Positions 50,801 to 58,999 of a stretch of 64,000 nt of DNA are shown piece by piece. Positions within the stretch are counted from its first letter, which is position 1. Each line of letters begins with the position of its first letter. The stretch spans positions 57,067 through 121,066 of the forward strand of contig JAXLQU010000015.1 in the NCBI GenBank assembly GCA_046331425.1. Reading direction: 5' to 3'. A model generated the notes under the pieces. That model was not told the origin of the DNA, made no database searches, and saw only the letters and a list, made by a program, of their open reading frames with translations. The stretch is from JANNUT01 sp046331425 (GTDB lineage: Bacteria > Acidobacteriota > Polarisedimenticolia > J045). Both the position numbers and the translations under genes were made by a program.

Positions 50801-50905
50801 ACTCGCGAACCGCGCCCGTCGCCTCACGGCCAGACGATACGTCGAGGGGAGAGCGAACCCAAGGCCGAAAGGCGCGAATCGGGCCGACAAGACGGGCCGG
50901 CTCAT
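47852..50905 (-). CDS. Large secreted GH39-like glycoside hydrolase with thrombospondin type 3 repeats
   Basis: A 1017-residue exported protein. A signal peptide (FASLVLAALASSGAALA) begins after a ~30-residue basic lead. Residues ~50-170 are Ig/SbsA-like (VASIVVTLKRGSATPVTVFG). Residues ~180-650 look like a TIM-barrel of the GH39 or related clan A: VASWYFSIGNEPDLSPYW with the acid/base Glu, and LPVHSHETTPDW with a possible nucleophile Glu. Residues ~866-900 are Ca-binding thrombospondin type 3 repeats (DTDRDSIPDTLDNC; SDVDNDGRGDACD), and a beta/FnIII-like end with paired cysteines follows. Likely hydrolyses an extracellular polysaccharide; the substrate is not predictable. The start at 50905 is chosen to begin the signal sequence. 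Confidence 0.72.
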   Translation of the reverse strand: MSRPVLSARFAPFGLGFALPSTYRLAVRRRARFASLVLAALASSGAALAVDPPRVQHDCSLLSPVPRPCDNAVEIAPRSSIYLEVIEPTAGHWPTDPVDVASIVVTLKRGSATPVTVFGPNQVFAPGYSGSVTPQFNENGVWGYGVHIIPATALDSSTTYTVKVTGQNTVRHQPIDPNTNSWSFNTRRSLAGASVGFNIDLAAPTVTWPGRWFAGAVKPNFDTSRIYDQDGVYALFDRVHQSQPDFMLQARDFPWMGDYIQANFFDGNLNLVRERQTRRIELFRDVGTQSELTLSDLIEGPLYGIGPGRLLSQDYRIGDRVLVCDATRSEVRQIAAINDSAKTIRIDKLATPANLWQPGDPTPPADDPRTPDNFTRPLAALRRFDPPGTPLYYWTRLDDELDQHVAHGRKPLVDIHDTPYDLCKTGVGENANGGVCGNEPKNYAQWHDFIGALVDHLIDRYGSTEVASWYFSIGNEPDLSPYWSQHPDDFLRYYDYTANAILRALENRGVASATIKLGGPEDSGIFPGHENHLLYHCSPSAVNPSSGFTETNFVCTDANFSSKLSQRVAAICSANANRGCPLDYVSLHSYTHAATAAALIDGVKTRARSIDPVLYARLPVHSHETTPDWIPRRDPTSREIYRWGGFFPSWGADYFRRLLNAAQADPARAGGQSTITIWPFNYNFEGLASLAGQMRVDADGDGTQDRIDAVASPFLRFAELIGKMGHDLAPLSTVTDAGATLSGWRSTDNDADRVLLYAHDPRDVGSAEIGGWDLTLQLNGLRFTDIDVIEWRIDGDHGARAALASLPARGSNGLYTPAEVAPLIAADDLVPLTPVARYTADHGALTLATHVQSQGVTFLEIVPARLDTDRDSIPDTLDNCVAASNPLQSDVDNDGRGDACDCAVEDPTVFAIPCEVEGVIVSKNPDDGTRIDWTSAAACSGVAVRYSVYREPLDTLTVGTSAEGGCWVDQQTATWTTDPFGPAAGTGRRYLVRAADSCGVGTWGRTTAGVERTAACP

Positions 50906-50964
50906 GGACGGTGGGGTATCATGCGCCGCCTTATGAACCGCCCCCCGGGTAGCGGAGCCTCGAA

Positions 50965-52353
50965 GTGCCCTTGGATCGTAGGCAAGCCCTGGTCCTCGAA
51001 CCGGTGCGCCGTTTTCTGCGGCGCCAAGCACACCCGCATCTTCTAAACCTCTTGGCCAAAGTCCGCTCGGGAGATTTCGGAGCGGTATTCGACGGACTCA
51101 CGACACGCGAGCAGATTGCGCTCTTCAAGGTGCTTGCAGAGCACGGGCCGGCGCTAGGGGCGAGGTTTCTGGTCGATCTGCCGCATGAGGGCGGGATCGA
51201 GTTGATCCGCCAACTCGACGTCGAGGCGGCAGCCCGCTTGTTGGAACAATGCGCCGAGAACGATGCCGCCTACATCTTGGCCGGCCTGGAGCCCGACGAG
51301 TCGACGCCGATCCTGGAGTTGATGCGCCCCGAGGAAAAGGCGACCGTCGAACGACTGTTGATCTACCAAGAGGAGACGGCCGGGCGCCTGATGACACCCG
51401 ACGTCTTTGCGGTACACGAAGACCTCGCGGCAGGGGAAACGATCGCTGCGCTGCAAGCCAAGCGCGACGTAGAAATCGCCTTCTATTTGTATGTCATCGA
51501 CAACCGCAACCATCTGGTGGGCGTGCTGTCGTTGCGCGAGTTGTTGACGCACCCACCGCAACAACCGGTGAAAGAATTCATGAGCACCGACCTGATCACG
51601 GTACGCACCGACACCGATCAGGAGGAGGTGGCCAAGGTTGCCGCCAAATACGACCTGCTTGCCATTCCTGTCGTGGACGATCAAGGCCGGCTGGTCGGCG
51701 TGGTCACCATCGATGACGTGATGGACGTGCTGCGCGAGGAGGCGAGCGAGGACATCCTGCGCTTGGCCGGGACCTCGGAAGAGGAGCGGATCGAACCCTC
51801 GGCCGCCAAGTCCGCCCGCGCGCGTGCCCCGTGGCTATTGGTGACTTTCTGTGGCGGGTTCTTGGCCTCGATCGTGTTCAATAGTTTCAGCGCAACGTTG
51901 GGGGGAAAGTTGATCGGATTGGCGGCCTTCATCCCGATCGTGTTGGGGATGGGAGGCTCGGCCGGAACACAATCCTCCATCGTTGTGATTCGCAGCTTGG
52001 CCACGGGGCGCCTGAGGGAGGGCGATTTCCTCTCGGCTTTTCTGCGCGAAACCGGCGTGGCCGCCGCCCTCGGTTTCGCGTTTGGTGCGCTGCTGACACT
52101 CGGGAGCTACTTGGCCCTGGTTTGGCGCGGACAGGCGATCGGTGCCGAGGCCATTCAGTCGGCGCTCGTGGTCGGCCTGGCGCTGGGTTTGTCGATGGCG
52201 GTAGCGACCGTGTTGGGAGCGATGCTGCCGCTGCTCCTGCATCGCGCCGGAATCGATCCTGCGGTTTCGTCGACACCATTCGTGACCACCTCGATGGACA
52301 TTCTTGGAATGCTGATCTTCTTCACGCTCTCGACCCTCTTCATCGTCGGCTGA
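50965..52353 (+). CDS. mgtE: Magnesium transporter MgtE
   Basis: A 462-residue Mg2+ channel. Order: cytoplasmic N domain of superhelical repeats (~1-125; LLNLLAKVRSGDFGAVFDGL), a CBS pair (~130-255; RLMTPDVFAVHEDLAAGETI; EFMSTDLITVRTDTDQEE; VTIDDVMDVL), a connecting helix, then five membrane helices (~280-462) with the pore signature FIPIVLGMGGSAGTQSSIVVIRSLA and AMLPLLLHRAGIDPAVSSTPFVTT. Full length. GTG start with GGAG upstream. A TATCAT at 50918-50923 may be its -10. The stop and the recO ATG overlap (TGATG). No M-box riboswitch fits in the ~59-bp upstream spacer. Confidence 0.94.
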   Translation: MPLDRRQALVLEPVRRFLRRQAHPHLLNLLAKVRSGDFGAVFDGLTTREQIALFKVLAEHGPALGARFLVDLPHEGGIELIRQLDVEAAARLLEQCAENDAAYILAGLEPDESTPILELMRPEEKATVERLLIYQEETAGRLMTPDVFAVHEDLAAGETIAALQAKRDVEIAFYLYVIDNRNHLVGVLSLRELLTHPPQQPVKEFMSTDLITVRTDTDQEEVAKVAAKYDLLAIPVVDDQGRLVGVVTIDDVMDVLREEASEDILRLAGTSEEERIEPSAAKSARARAPWLLVTFCGGFLASIVFNSFSATLGGKLIGLAAFIPIVLGMGGSAGTQSSIVVIRSLATGRLREGDFLSAFLRETGVAAALGFAFGALLTLGSYLALVWRGQAIGAEAIQSALVVGLALGLSMAVATVLGAMLPLLLHRAGIDPAVSSTPFVTTSMDILGMLIFFTLSTLFIVG

Positions 52354-53105
52354 TGCGGCGCGAGCAGGAGGCGATCGTGCTGATAGTCGAGGCGAGGGGA
52401 GAGAACGATCGGCGCGTCGTGATGTTGTCCGATCAGGGCGAGTTGATCGATGCTCACGCGCCGGCTGCGCGTCGCTCGCAGAAGAGATTCGGTGCTGCGC
52501 TGCAACCGGGTACGCATCTACTCGCGCGCTGGGAGCGTCGACGCGAAGGGGGTGTGACCGTGTTGGAGGAGGCGCAGCCGTTGATGCCGCCTCCCTCACC
52601 CGATCCACTCGAGCGGTTCTACGCCGTGGCCCACAGCATGGAGACGATCGCCGCGTTCGCGCGCGAAGGGGCCGAGGACCCACGCCTCTACCGATTGCTG
52701 CACACCGTGCTCGAGCGGTTCGCCGCCAACGATCCGATCGACCCGTTGTGCCGCTATACCGAAAGCTGGACGCTGCGGCTCGCCGGGCTCCTGCCCGATC
52801 TGGTGACCTGCGCCGTGTGTGGGCGTTCGCTGGGCAACGGGCCGATCGCGATTGCGCCGGAACGTGGTGCCTTCTGCAAGACGGATCGTCCTGCGGGAGC
52901 CTTGTTGCTTTCCGCCGAGGCGGCGCGATGGCTGGTGATCACGCGTAGCGCGCCGGCCGCTGACCTGCCAGCCTTGAGCACGAACGCCGATGCCGATCTG
53001 CGGTCGTTGCTGCATGCCTTGATCAAGAGCTTCACCGATCGTGAACTGGTTTCATGGCGCGGCTTGACGGCGCTGCGCCGGCCGGCGCGCAAAAAGGGCG
53101 GGTGA
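52353..53105 (+). CDS. recO: DNA repair protein RecO
   Basis: A 250-residue recombination mediator that loads RecA with RecR. N-terminal OB fold (EQEAIVLIVEARGENDRRVVMLSDQGELIDAHAPAARRSQKRFG), helical core (LERFYAVAHSMETIAAFARE; RLYRLLHTVLERFAANDP), and a zinc-binding region TCAVCGRSLGNGPIAIAPERGAFC with three of the usual four cysteines, so the fourth ligand may differ. The C-terminus is basic. Position directly before glyQ-glyS follows the recO-glyQ-glyS order of Bacillus and others. Confidence 0.88.
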   Translation: MRREQEAIVLIVEARGENDRRVVMLSDQGELIDAHAPAARRSQKRFGAALQPGTHLLARWERRREGGVTVLEEAQPLMPPPSPDPLERFYAVAHSMETIAAFAREGAEDPRLYRLLHTVLERFAANDPIDPLCRYTESWTLRLAGLLPDLVTCAVCGRSLGNGPIAIAPERGAFCKTDRPAGALLLSAEAARWLVITRSAPAADLPALSTNADADLRSLLHALIKSFTDRELVSWRGLTALRRPARKKGG

Positions 53106-53116
53106 ACGGAACAGCG

Positions 53117-54019
53117 ATGGCCAGAAAAACACTGCAAGAAATGTATCTCGGACTCTCCAACTTCTGGAGCGAGTTGGGCTGCATCGTGCACCAGGCGTAC
53201 GACCTGGAAGTCGGCGCAGGCACGATGCATCCGGAAACGTTCTTTCGCTCGCTCGGCGATGAGCCGTGGCGCGTTGCCTATTGCCAACCGTCACGACGGC
53301 CGGCCGATGGACGCTATGGCGAGAATCCGATGCGGGTCTACAAACACTTCCAATACCAGGTGATTCTCAAGCCCAGTCCCGCCGATGTGCAGGAGCTCTA
53401 TCTCGAGTCGCTGCGTGCGCTCGGGATCGACCCATCGGTTCACGACATTCGCTTCGAAGAGGACAACTGGGAATCGCCCACGTTGGGAGCTGCGGGAGTC
53501 GGTTGGCAGGTGACGATGGACGGAATGGAGATCTCTCAGTTCACCTATTTCCAGGTGATGGGTGGGGTCGAACTGAAAATGATTCCGGTCGAACTCACCT
53601 ACGGGCTCGAGCGGATCTGCATGTTCATCAACGACATCAAGAACATCTTCGAGATTCCGTGGGCGCGCGCCGAGTGGTACGAGGGAGGCATGGTGCCGTA
53701 CGGAGCGTTGCGACGTCGCGACGAGCGAGAGCAAAGCGTCTACTGTTTCGAGCAGGCCTCGGTCGAAGAACTGCGACGTGGCTTCGATGTTTCCGAAAGC
53801 GAGGCGACCCGACTGTTGGGGTTGACGCCGTCGCTCTTGCTCCCGGCATACGAGCGCACGTTGGAGGCGTCCAACAGCTTCAACGTCTTGCAGGCCCGCG
53901 GTGCGCTCTCGGTTACGGAACGTCAGGGAATGATCCAGCGCGTGCGCCGATTATCGGTGGCTTGCGCCAAGGCCTGGTGCACCTCGGATGCAGAGCCTGC
54001 GGGCGAGGTGGCGACGTGA
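53117..54019 (+). CDS. glyQ: Glycyl-tRNA synthetase alpha subunit
   Basis: A 300-residue class II catalytic subunit of the alpha2-beta2 glycyl-tRNA synthetase. MARKTLQEMYLGLSNFWSEL is the normal start, which decides for the ATG at 53117 over an in-frame GTG at 53102. GTMHPETFFRSLGDEPWRVAYCQPSRRPADGRYGENP and QVTMDGMEISQFTYFQVMGG are family blocks in order, and IPVELTYGLERI is motif 3. The stop overlaps the glyS start (GTGA). Confidence 0.97.
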   Translation: MARKTLQEMYLGLSNFWSELGCIVHQAYDLEVGAGTMHPETFFRSLGDEPWRVAYCQPSRRPADGRYGENPMRVYKHFQYQVILKPSPADVQELYLESLRALGIDPSVHDIRFEEDNWESPTLGAAGVGWQVTMDGMEISQFTYFQVMGGVELKMIPVELTYGLERICMFINDIKNIFEIPWARAEWYEGGMVPYGALRRRDEREQSVYCFEQASVEELRRGFDVSESEATRLLGLTPSLLLPAYERTLEASNSFNVLQARGALSVTERQGMIQRVRRLSVACAKAWCTSDAEPAGEVAT

Positions 54020-56133
54020 TCCGCGACACTCTCTTGATCGAAATCGGTTGCGAGGAAATTCCCGCGCGAATGTTGCCGCAAGCGGCGCGCGATGTCGTCG
54101 CGGTGGTGATCGAGCTGCTCGATCGCGCCGGGTTGGCACACGGCGAGGCGCAGCCGCTTTGGACGCCACGACGGCTTTCGATGCTGATCCCCGAGGTCGA
54201 GGGCGCCACGGCTGCGCGGGCCGAGCAGGTGCTGGGACCTCCCGCTTCGGCGGCATTCGGCACCGACGGTCGGCCGACCAAAGCGGTCGAAGGGTGGGCC
54301 AAGAAGCAAGGTATCGAACTGTCGCAGGTGATGCGCGTCGCGACCGAGAAAGGGGACTACGCCGGCGCGCAGATCACTCGCGAGAGTCGCACGGTCGGCG
54401 AGGTGCTCGGCTCTGGTTTCGAGCGGGGCGTGGCCTCGATCAGTTTCCCCAAGACCATGCGTTGGACGCGCGGTGAGTACCTCTTCGTGCGGCCGGTGCA
54501 TTGGCTGGTCGCGCTGTGGGGTAGCCAACTCCTGCCGCTCTCGTTGTTCGGCGTGCAAGCCGGGCGGCAGACGCGCGGGCATCGCGGCCTCGATCCGGGG
54601 CCGCATGAACTCGACACCGCCAGCGCGTATCTGCCGACGCTCGAAGCGGCCCGCGTGATCGCCGACCCTCGACGTCGCAAGCAGTCGCTGCGCGAGGCAC
54701 TCGAGAGTGCAGCGCGTCGCGAGGCCGGAACGCTGGTCGACGATCACGAACTGCTCGACGAGTCGTGCGACATCGTGGAATGGCCCGGTGCACTGTGTGG
54801 CGGGTTCGATGCGCACTATGTGACCGAGGTTCCGCCCGAGGTGCTCTCCACCTGCCTGCGTCATCACCAGAAGGCGTTCAGTCTGGCCGACACGGCGGGC
54901 AAGCTGTTGCCGCGGTTCGCGGTTGCGATCAATCAACTCGGCGACCCCGAAGGTCACGTTCGCCGCGGACACGAGTGGGTCGTGTCGGGTCGCCTCGCCG
55001 ATGCGCTCTTCTTCTGGAGCGAGGATCGCAAGCAACCTTTGGCGACCCGAGAGCCGCGGCTGGAAGGAATCGTGTTTCATCGCGACCTCGGCACCTTCGC
55101 GCAGAAGTCGCGCCGCGTTCAGCGCTTGGCCAAACAGCTCGTGGCCGAACGCGGCGATGTCACGTTGATCGAGCGCAGCGCGCAGCTCTCACGGTGCGAT
55201 CTGGTGACCGGCTTGGTCGGTGAGTTCCCCGAGATTCAGGGGGTCGTCGGCGGACTGCTCGCGCGTGCCGACGGCGAACCCAAAGAGGTCTCGGACGCGA
55301 TCGCTGCGCTGTACTTGCCCTCGGGGCCGGAAGACGCTCTACCTCCCACGGGGGCTGGGCGACTGCTGGGAATTGCCGACCGCCTCGACACGCTGGTGGG
55401 AGGATTCGGTGTCGGACTCCAACCGACCGGCAGCAAGGATCCGTTTGGGCTCCGCCGTGCCGGCACCGGATTGATTCGATTGGCACTCGAAGAACATCGA
55501 CTGGATCTGATGCCGTGGGCCGCCGCGGCACTACAAGGCTACGACGGCAGTGATGGACCCGATCTGCGTCGCAAAGCGGACGAGCTTCTGCCGGCCTTGA
55601 CCGCCTTTCTCTTCGAGCGTTTCGAGAACGTAGCCGGCCGCGTGGTCGACGGGGTGCGTTACGACGAGCTGTCGGCGGTCAAGCCGTTTGCGCAGCAACA
55701 GTTCAACGTCTCCGACTTGGCGAAACGGTTGCTGGCGATGTCCCGGTTTCGTGTCAGTGCCGACTTCCTGGCTCTCGCCGCGGCTGCGAAACGGGTGCGA
55801 AACATCTTGGAACAGGCGCGTGAACGAGGCGAGCTGCTCGACGGTTCCGGATCGAATCCGGCAGCGCTTCAGGCGGGGGAGGAACGCGACCTTCACGCCG
55901 CGCTTGCCGCTTGTCAGCGACAGACTGCAACGGCCCGGCAAGCCGGACAGTATGAAGAAGCGCTTTCGGCGATTGCGGCGCTGCGCCCCGCGGTCGATCG
56001 GTTCTTCGACAAGATTTTGGTGATGGACCCAGATCAAGAGAAACGGCGCGCGAGACTCGCCATGCTTTCGGCCTTGGATACTCAGGCGAGGTCGGTCGTC
56101 GACATCTCCCAGATCGTGGTGGAAGGCAACTAA
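54016..56133 (+). CDS. glyS: Glycyl-tRNA synthetase beta subunit
   Basis: A 705-residue subunit carrying the tRNA-recognition domains. N-terminal LLIEIGCEEIPARMLPQAA and WTPRRLSMLI; central FPKTMRWTRGEYLFVRPVHW, HHQKAFSLAD and LFFWSEDRKQPL; then LGIADRLDTLVGGFGVGLQP and TGSKDPFGLRRAGTGLIRL (HD-like domain), and a C-terminal anticodon-binding region. Full length. The GTG at 54016 overlaps the glyQ stop, keeping the two subunits stoichiometric. Confidence 0.97.
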   Translation: MIRDTLLIEIGCEEIPARMLPQAARDVVAVVIELLDRAGLAHGEAQPLWTPRRLSMLIPEVEGATAARAEQVLGPPASAAFGTDGRPTKAVEGWAKKQGIELSQVMRVATEKGDYAGAQITRESRTVGEVLGSGFERGVASISFPKTMRWTRGEYLFVRPVHWLVALWGSQLLPLSLFGVQAGRQTRGHRGLDPGPHELDTASAYLPTLEAARVIADPRRRKQSLREALESAARREAGTLVDDHELLDESCDIVEWPGALCGGFDAHYVTEVPPEVLSTCLRHHQKAFSLADTAGKLLPRFAVAINQLGDPEGHVRRGHEWVVSGRLADALFFWSEDRKQPLATREPRLEGIVFHRDLGTFAQKSRRVQRLAKQLVAERGDVTLIERSAQLSRCDLVTGLVGEFPEIQGVVGGLLARADGEPKEVSDAIAALYLPSGPEDALPPTGAGRLLGIADRLDTLVGGFGVGLQPTGSKDPFGLRRAGTGLIRLALEEHRLDLMPWAAAALQGYDGSDGPDLRRKADELLPALTAFLFERFENVAGRVVDGVRYDELSAVKPFAQQQFNVSDLAKRLLAMSRFRVSADFLALAAAAKRVRNILEQARERGELLDGSGSNPAALQAGEERDLHAALAACQRQTATARQAGQYEEALSAIAALRPAVDRFFDKILVMDPDQEKRRARLAMLSALDTQARSVVDISQIVVEGN

Positions 56134-56195
56134 CGGTGTAACGCATCTCTGCCGCAGTGAAACGGCACCGAGCGTTGGATGACGAGAGGACTGCG

Positions 56196-58928
56196 ATGAG
56201 CAACAGTTGGGTTTCGCATTTTGGTGGAGGCAAAGCGGATGGCGGCACCAACGACAAGGCGCTGCTGGGCGGCAAGGGTGCCGGGTTAGCCGAGATGGCG
56301 CGTTTGGGTCTGCCGGTGCCTCCCGGATTCACGATCACCACAGAGGTTTGCACGCACTACTACGCTCATGGCGGCAACTATCCGCCTGAGCTCGCGTTGC
56401 AGATCAAGGCGGGGATGGCTCACATCGAGACGATCGTCGGCCGCAAGTTTGGCGACGCCAACACGCCGCTGTTGGTTTCTGTCCGCTCCGGCGCGCGTGT
56501 CTCGATGCCCGGCATGATGGACACGATCCTCAATCTTGGGCTCAACGATCAGACCGTGGAGGGACTGGCCAAAGCCTCCGGCGATCGCCGGTTCGCCTTC
56601 GATGCCTACCGTCGCTTCGTGGCGATGTATGGCGATGTGGTGATGGATCTGAAGCCGACCAAGAAGACCGAGCGCGACCCGTTCGAGCTGCTGTTGGAAG
56701 AGATGAAGCACAAGCGCGGGGTTCAACTCGATACCGAGTTGTCGGCCGATGATCTGGCACAGCTTGTGGCGCAGTTCAAGGCGCTGGTGAAACAGCGCAC
56801 CGGCCAGGAATTCCCCACCAACCCCGAGGTCCAGTTGCAGGGGGCGGTCGCTGCGGTCTTCCGCTCTTGGGAAAATCCGCGGGCGATCGAGTATCGCCGC
56901 ATGTACCACATCCCCCGCGAGTGGGGCACGGCCGTCAACGTGCAGGCGATGGTGTTCGGAAACCTGGGTGAAGGGTGCGCTACCGGCGTTGCGTTCACGC
57001 GAGACCCGGCAACCGGCGAGAACCGTGTGTTCGGAGAGTTTCTGCAAAACGCACAAGGTGAGGATGTCGTGGCCGGCACCCGAACGCCGCAGCCGATCAG
57101 CAAGGTCGAAGGCAAGCCCGGAATCTCGCTGCAAGAGCTGATGCCCAAGGCGTACGCGCAGTTCGTGGCCGTGGCCGCGTCGCTCGAGAAGCACTATCGC
57201 GACATGCAAGACCTCGAGTTCACGATCGAGAAGGACCAGCTCTACATGTTGCAGACGCGATCCGGCAAACGCACCGGCCTAGCTGCGATTCGAATCGCTA
57301 CCGATCTGGTCGAGGAAGGGTTGATCGATGACAAGACCGCGGTGGCAAGGATCGACGCCGAAGCGATGGAGCATCTGTTGGCTCCCGTCTTTTCTTCCCA
57401 GGAATTGAAGCACGCGGAGAAGGAAGGTCGGCTGTTGGCGACGGGCCTACCTGCCGGTCCCGGCGCGGCGACCGGGAAGGTGGTGTTCCACGCCGACGAA
57501 GCCAAGCTCGCTGCAGCCAAGGGTGAGAGCGTCGTGTTGGTGCGCGAAGAAACCTCGCCGGAAGATGTCGGCGGCATGCAAGCGGCCAAAGGAATCCTCA
57601 CCGCGCGCGGCGGCATGACCAGTCACGCCGCGTTGGTGGCGCGTCAATTGGGGAAGCCATGCGTGGTCGGTTGCGCGGTGCTCGGCATCGACTATGTGGC
57701 GGCGACCATCACGGTGGCGGGACGCACGATCAAGCAAGGGGAGTGGATCAGCCTCGATGGGGCCACCGGCCGCGTGTTCATCGGGCAGATGCAAGCGCAA
57801 CCGTCGGAGGTCGAAGAGGTCGTGATCCGCGGAACCAAACCGGCTGCCGAGTCGGATATCGCGCGCCGTTATGTGCGGCTTTTGGAATGGGCCGACAAGT
57901 ATCGGCGGCTCGGGATCCGCACCAACGCCGATCGTCCCAAGGACGCTGCCGATGCGGTGTCGTTGGGCGCGCAGGGAATCGGCTTGACCCGCACCGAGCA
58001 CATGTTCTTCGAAGGGGACCGCATCAAAGCGATGCGCCGCATGATTCTGGCTGACGATGTCGACGAGCGAAAGAAAGCGCTCGCCACCATCCTGCCGATG
58101 CAGCGCAGCGACTTTGCCGGAATCTTCAAAGCGATGGCGGGGCGGCCGGTGACCGTTCGGACGCTCGATCCGCCGCTGCATGAATTCCTGCCTCACGGCA
58201 AGGAAGAGATCGCCGAGTTGGCGCGTGAGATGAACACCACCGTTGCCGAGTTGGAATCGCGGATCCATGCCTTGGCCGAGGCCAACCCGATGCTTGGTCA
58301 TCGCGGCTGTCGCTTGGGCATCGCCTATCCTGAGATCACGGCGATGCAGGCTCGCGCGATACTCGAAGCGGCCTGCGATGTGCAACGCGAGGGGATCGCC
58401 GTCAAGCCCGAGATCATGATCCCGCTGGTAGGCGTGCCCGAGGAACTGGCGCGCCAGCGCTCGGTCGTCGACGCGATTGCGCAGGAGGTGTTCGCCGAGA
58501 AAGGGGTGAAGGTCGACTACCTCGTCGGCACCATGATCGAGCTACCGCGCGCAGCACTGTGCGCCGACGCAATCGCCAAGCACGCGCAGTTCTTCAGCTT
58601 CGGTACCAACGATCTGACGCAAACGACATTCGGCCTGTCACGCGATGACTCCGGCCGCTTTCTTCCGATGTACATCGAGCAGCGGATCCTCTCGCATGAC
58701 CCATTCCAAACACTCGACATCGAGGGTGTCGGAGAGTTGCTCAAGATCGCGGTCGAGAAGGGGCGTCGCGTCAACCCGAACCTGAAGATCGGCATCTGCG
58801 GTGAGCATGGCGGAGATCCGGCGTCGATCGCTTTCGCTCACAAGATCGGACTGGACTATGTAAGCTGCTCGCCGCGCCGCCTGCCCGTGGCTCGTGTGGC
58901 TGCAGCGCAAGCGGCGCTCAACGGCTGA
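56196..58928 (+). CDS. ppdK: Pyruvate, phosphate dikinase
   Basis: A 910-residue three-domain enzyme interconverting PEP and pyruvate with ATP/Pi and AMP/PPi. N-terminal ATP-grasp domain (ALLGGKGAGLAEMARLGLPV; VSVRSGARVSMPGMMDTILN; TRDPATGENRVFGEFL), the swivelling domain with the phospho-His in GGMTSHAALVARQLGKPCVVG (the Thr-Ser-His target of the regulatory protein), and the C-terminal PEP/pyruvate TIM barrel (GIGLTRTEHMFFEGDRI; ARQRSVVDAI; FSFGTNDLTQTTFGLSRDDS). Full length. GAGAGGA before the ATG. No regulatory kinase gene adjoins it. It allows reversible flux for gluconeogenesis or PPi-based glycolysis. Confidence 0.97.
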   Translation: MSNSWVSHFGGGKADGGTNDKALLGGKGAGLAEMARLGLPVPPGFTITTEVCTHYYAHGGNYPPELALQIKAGMAHIETIVGRKFGDANTPLLVSVRSGARVSMPGMMDTILNLGLNDQTVEGLAKASGDRRFAFDAYRRFVAMYGDVVMDLKPTKKTERDPFELLLEEMKHKRGVQLDTELSADDLAQLVAQFKALVKQRTGQEFPTNPEVQLQGAVAAVFRSWENPRAIEYRRMYHIPREWGTAVNVQAMVFGNLGEGCATGVAFTRDPATGENRVFGEFLQNAQGEDVVAGTRTPQPISKVEGKPGISLQELMPKAYAQFVAVAASLEKHYRDMQDLEFTIEKDQLYMLQTRSGKRTGLAAIRIATDLVEEGLIDDKTAVARIDAEAMEHLLAPVFSSQELKHAEKEGRLLATGLPAGPGAATGKVVFHADEAKLAAAKGESVVLVREETSPEDVGGMQAAKGILTARGGMTSHAALVARQLGKPCVVGCAVLGIDYVAATITVAGRTIKQGEWISLDGATGRVFIGQMQAQPSEVEEVVIRGTKPAAESDIARRYVRLLEWADKYRRLGIRTNADRPKDAADAVSLGAQGIGLTRTEHMFFEGDRIKAMRRMILADDVDERKKALATILPMQRSDFAGIFKAMAGRPVTVRTLDPPLHEFLPHGKEEIAELAREMNTTVAELESRIHALAEANPMLGHRGCRLGIAYPEITAMQARAILEAACDVQREGIAVKPEIMIPLVGVPEELARQRSVVDAIAQEVFAEKGVKVDYLVGTMIELPRAALCADAIAKHAQFFSFGTNDLTQTTFGLSRDDSGRFLPMYIEQRILSHDPFQTLDIEGVGELLKIAVEKGRRVNPNLKIGICGEHGGDPASIAFAHKIGLDYVSCSPRRLPVARVAAAQAALNG

Positions 58929-58948
58929 CGCCCAAGGCACGAACGCGA

Positions 58949-58977
58949 GCGGGTCGAACCACGAAAACTCGACCCGC
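58949..58977 (+). terminator. Strong hairpin between ppdK and PIN-PhoH
   Basis: GCGGGTCGA (58949-58957) pairs perfectly with its complement (58969-58977) around an 11-nt loop, 20 nt after the ppdK stop. No T-run follows, so it may be a factor-dependent terminator or processing hairpin. Confidence 0.45.
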
Positions 58978-58999
58978 CCCACCATCACGGATCGACGGC

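Noticed and set aside
50906..50964. Mg-sensing riboswitch (M-box) before mgtE
   Set aside because: The spacer to the divergent gene is only 59 bp, too short for an M-box aptamer plus switch.
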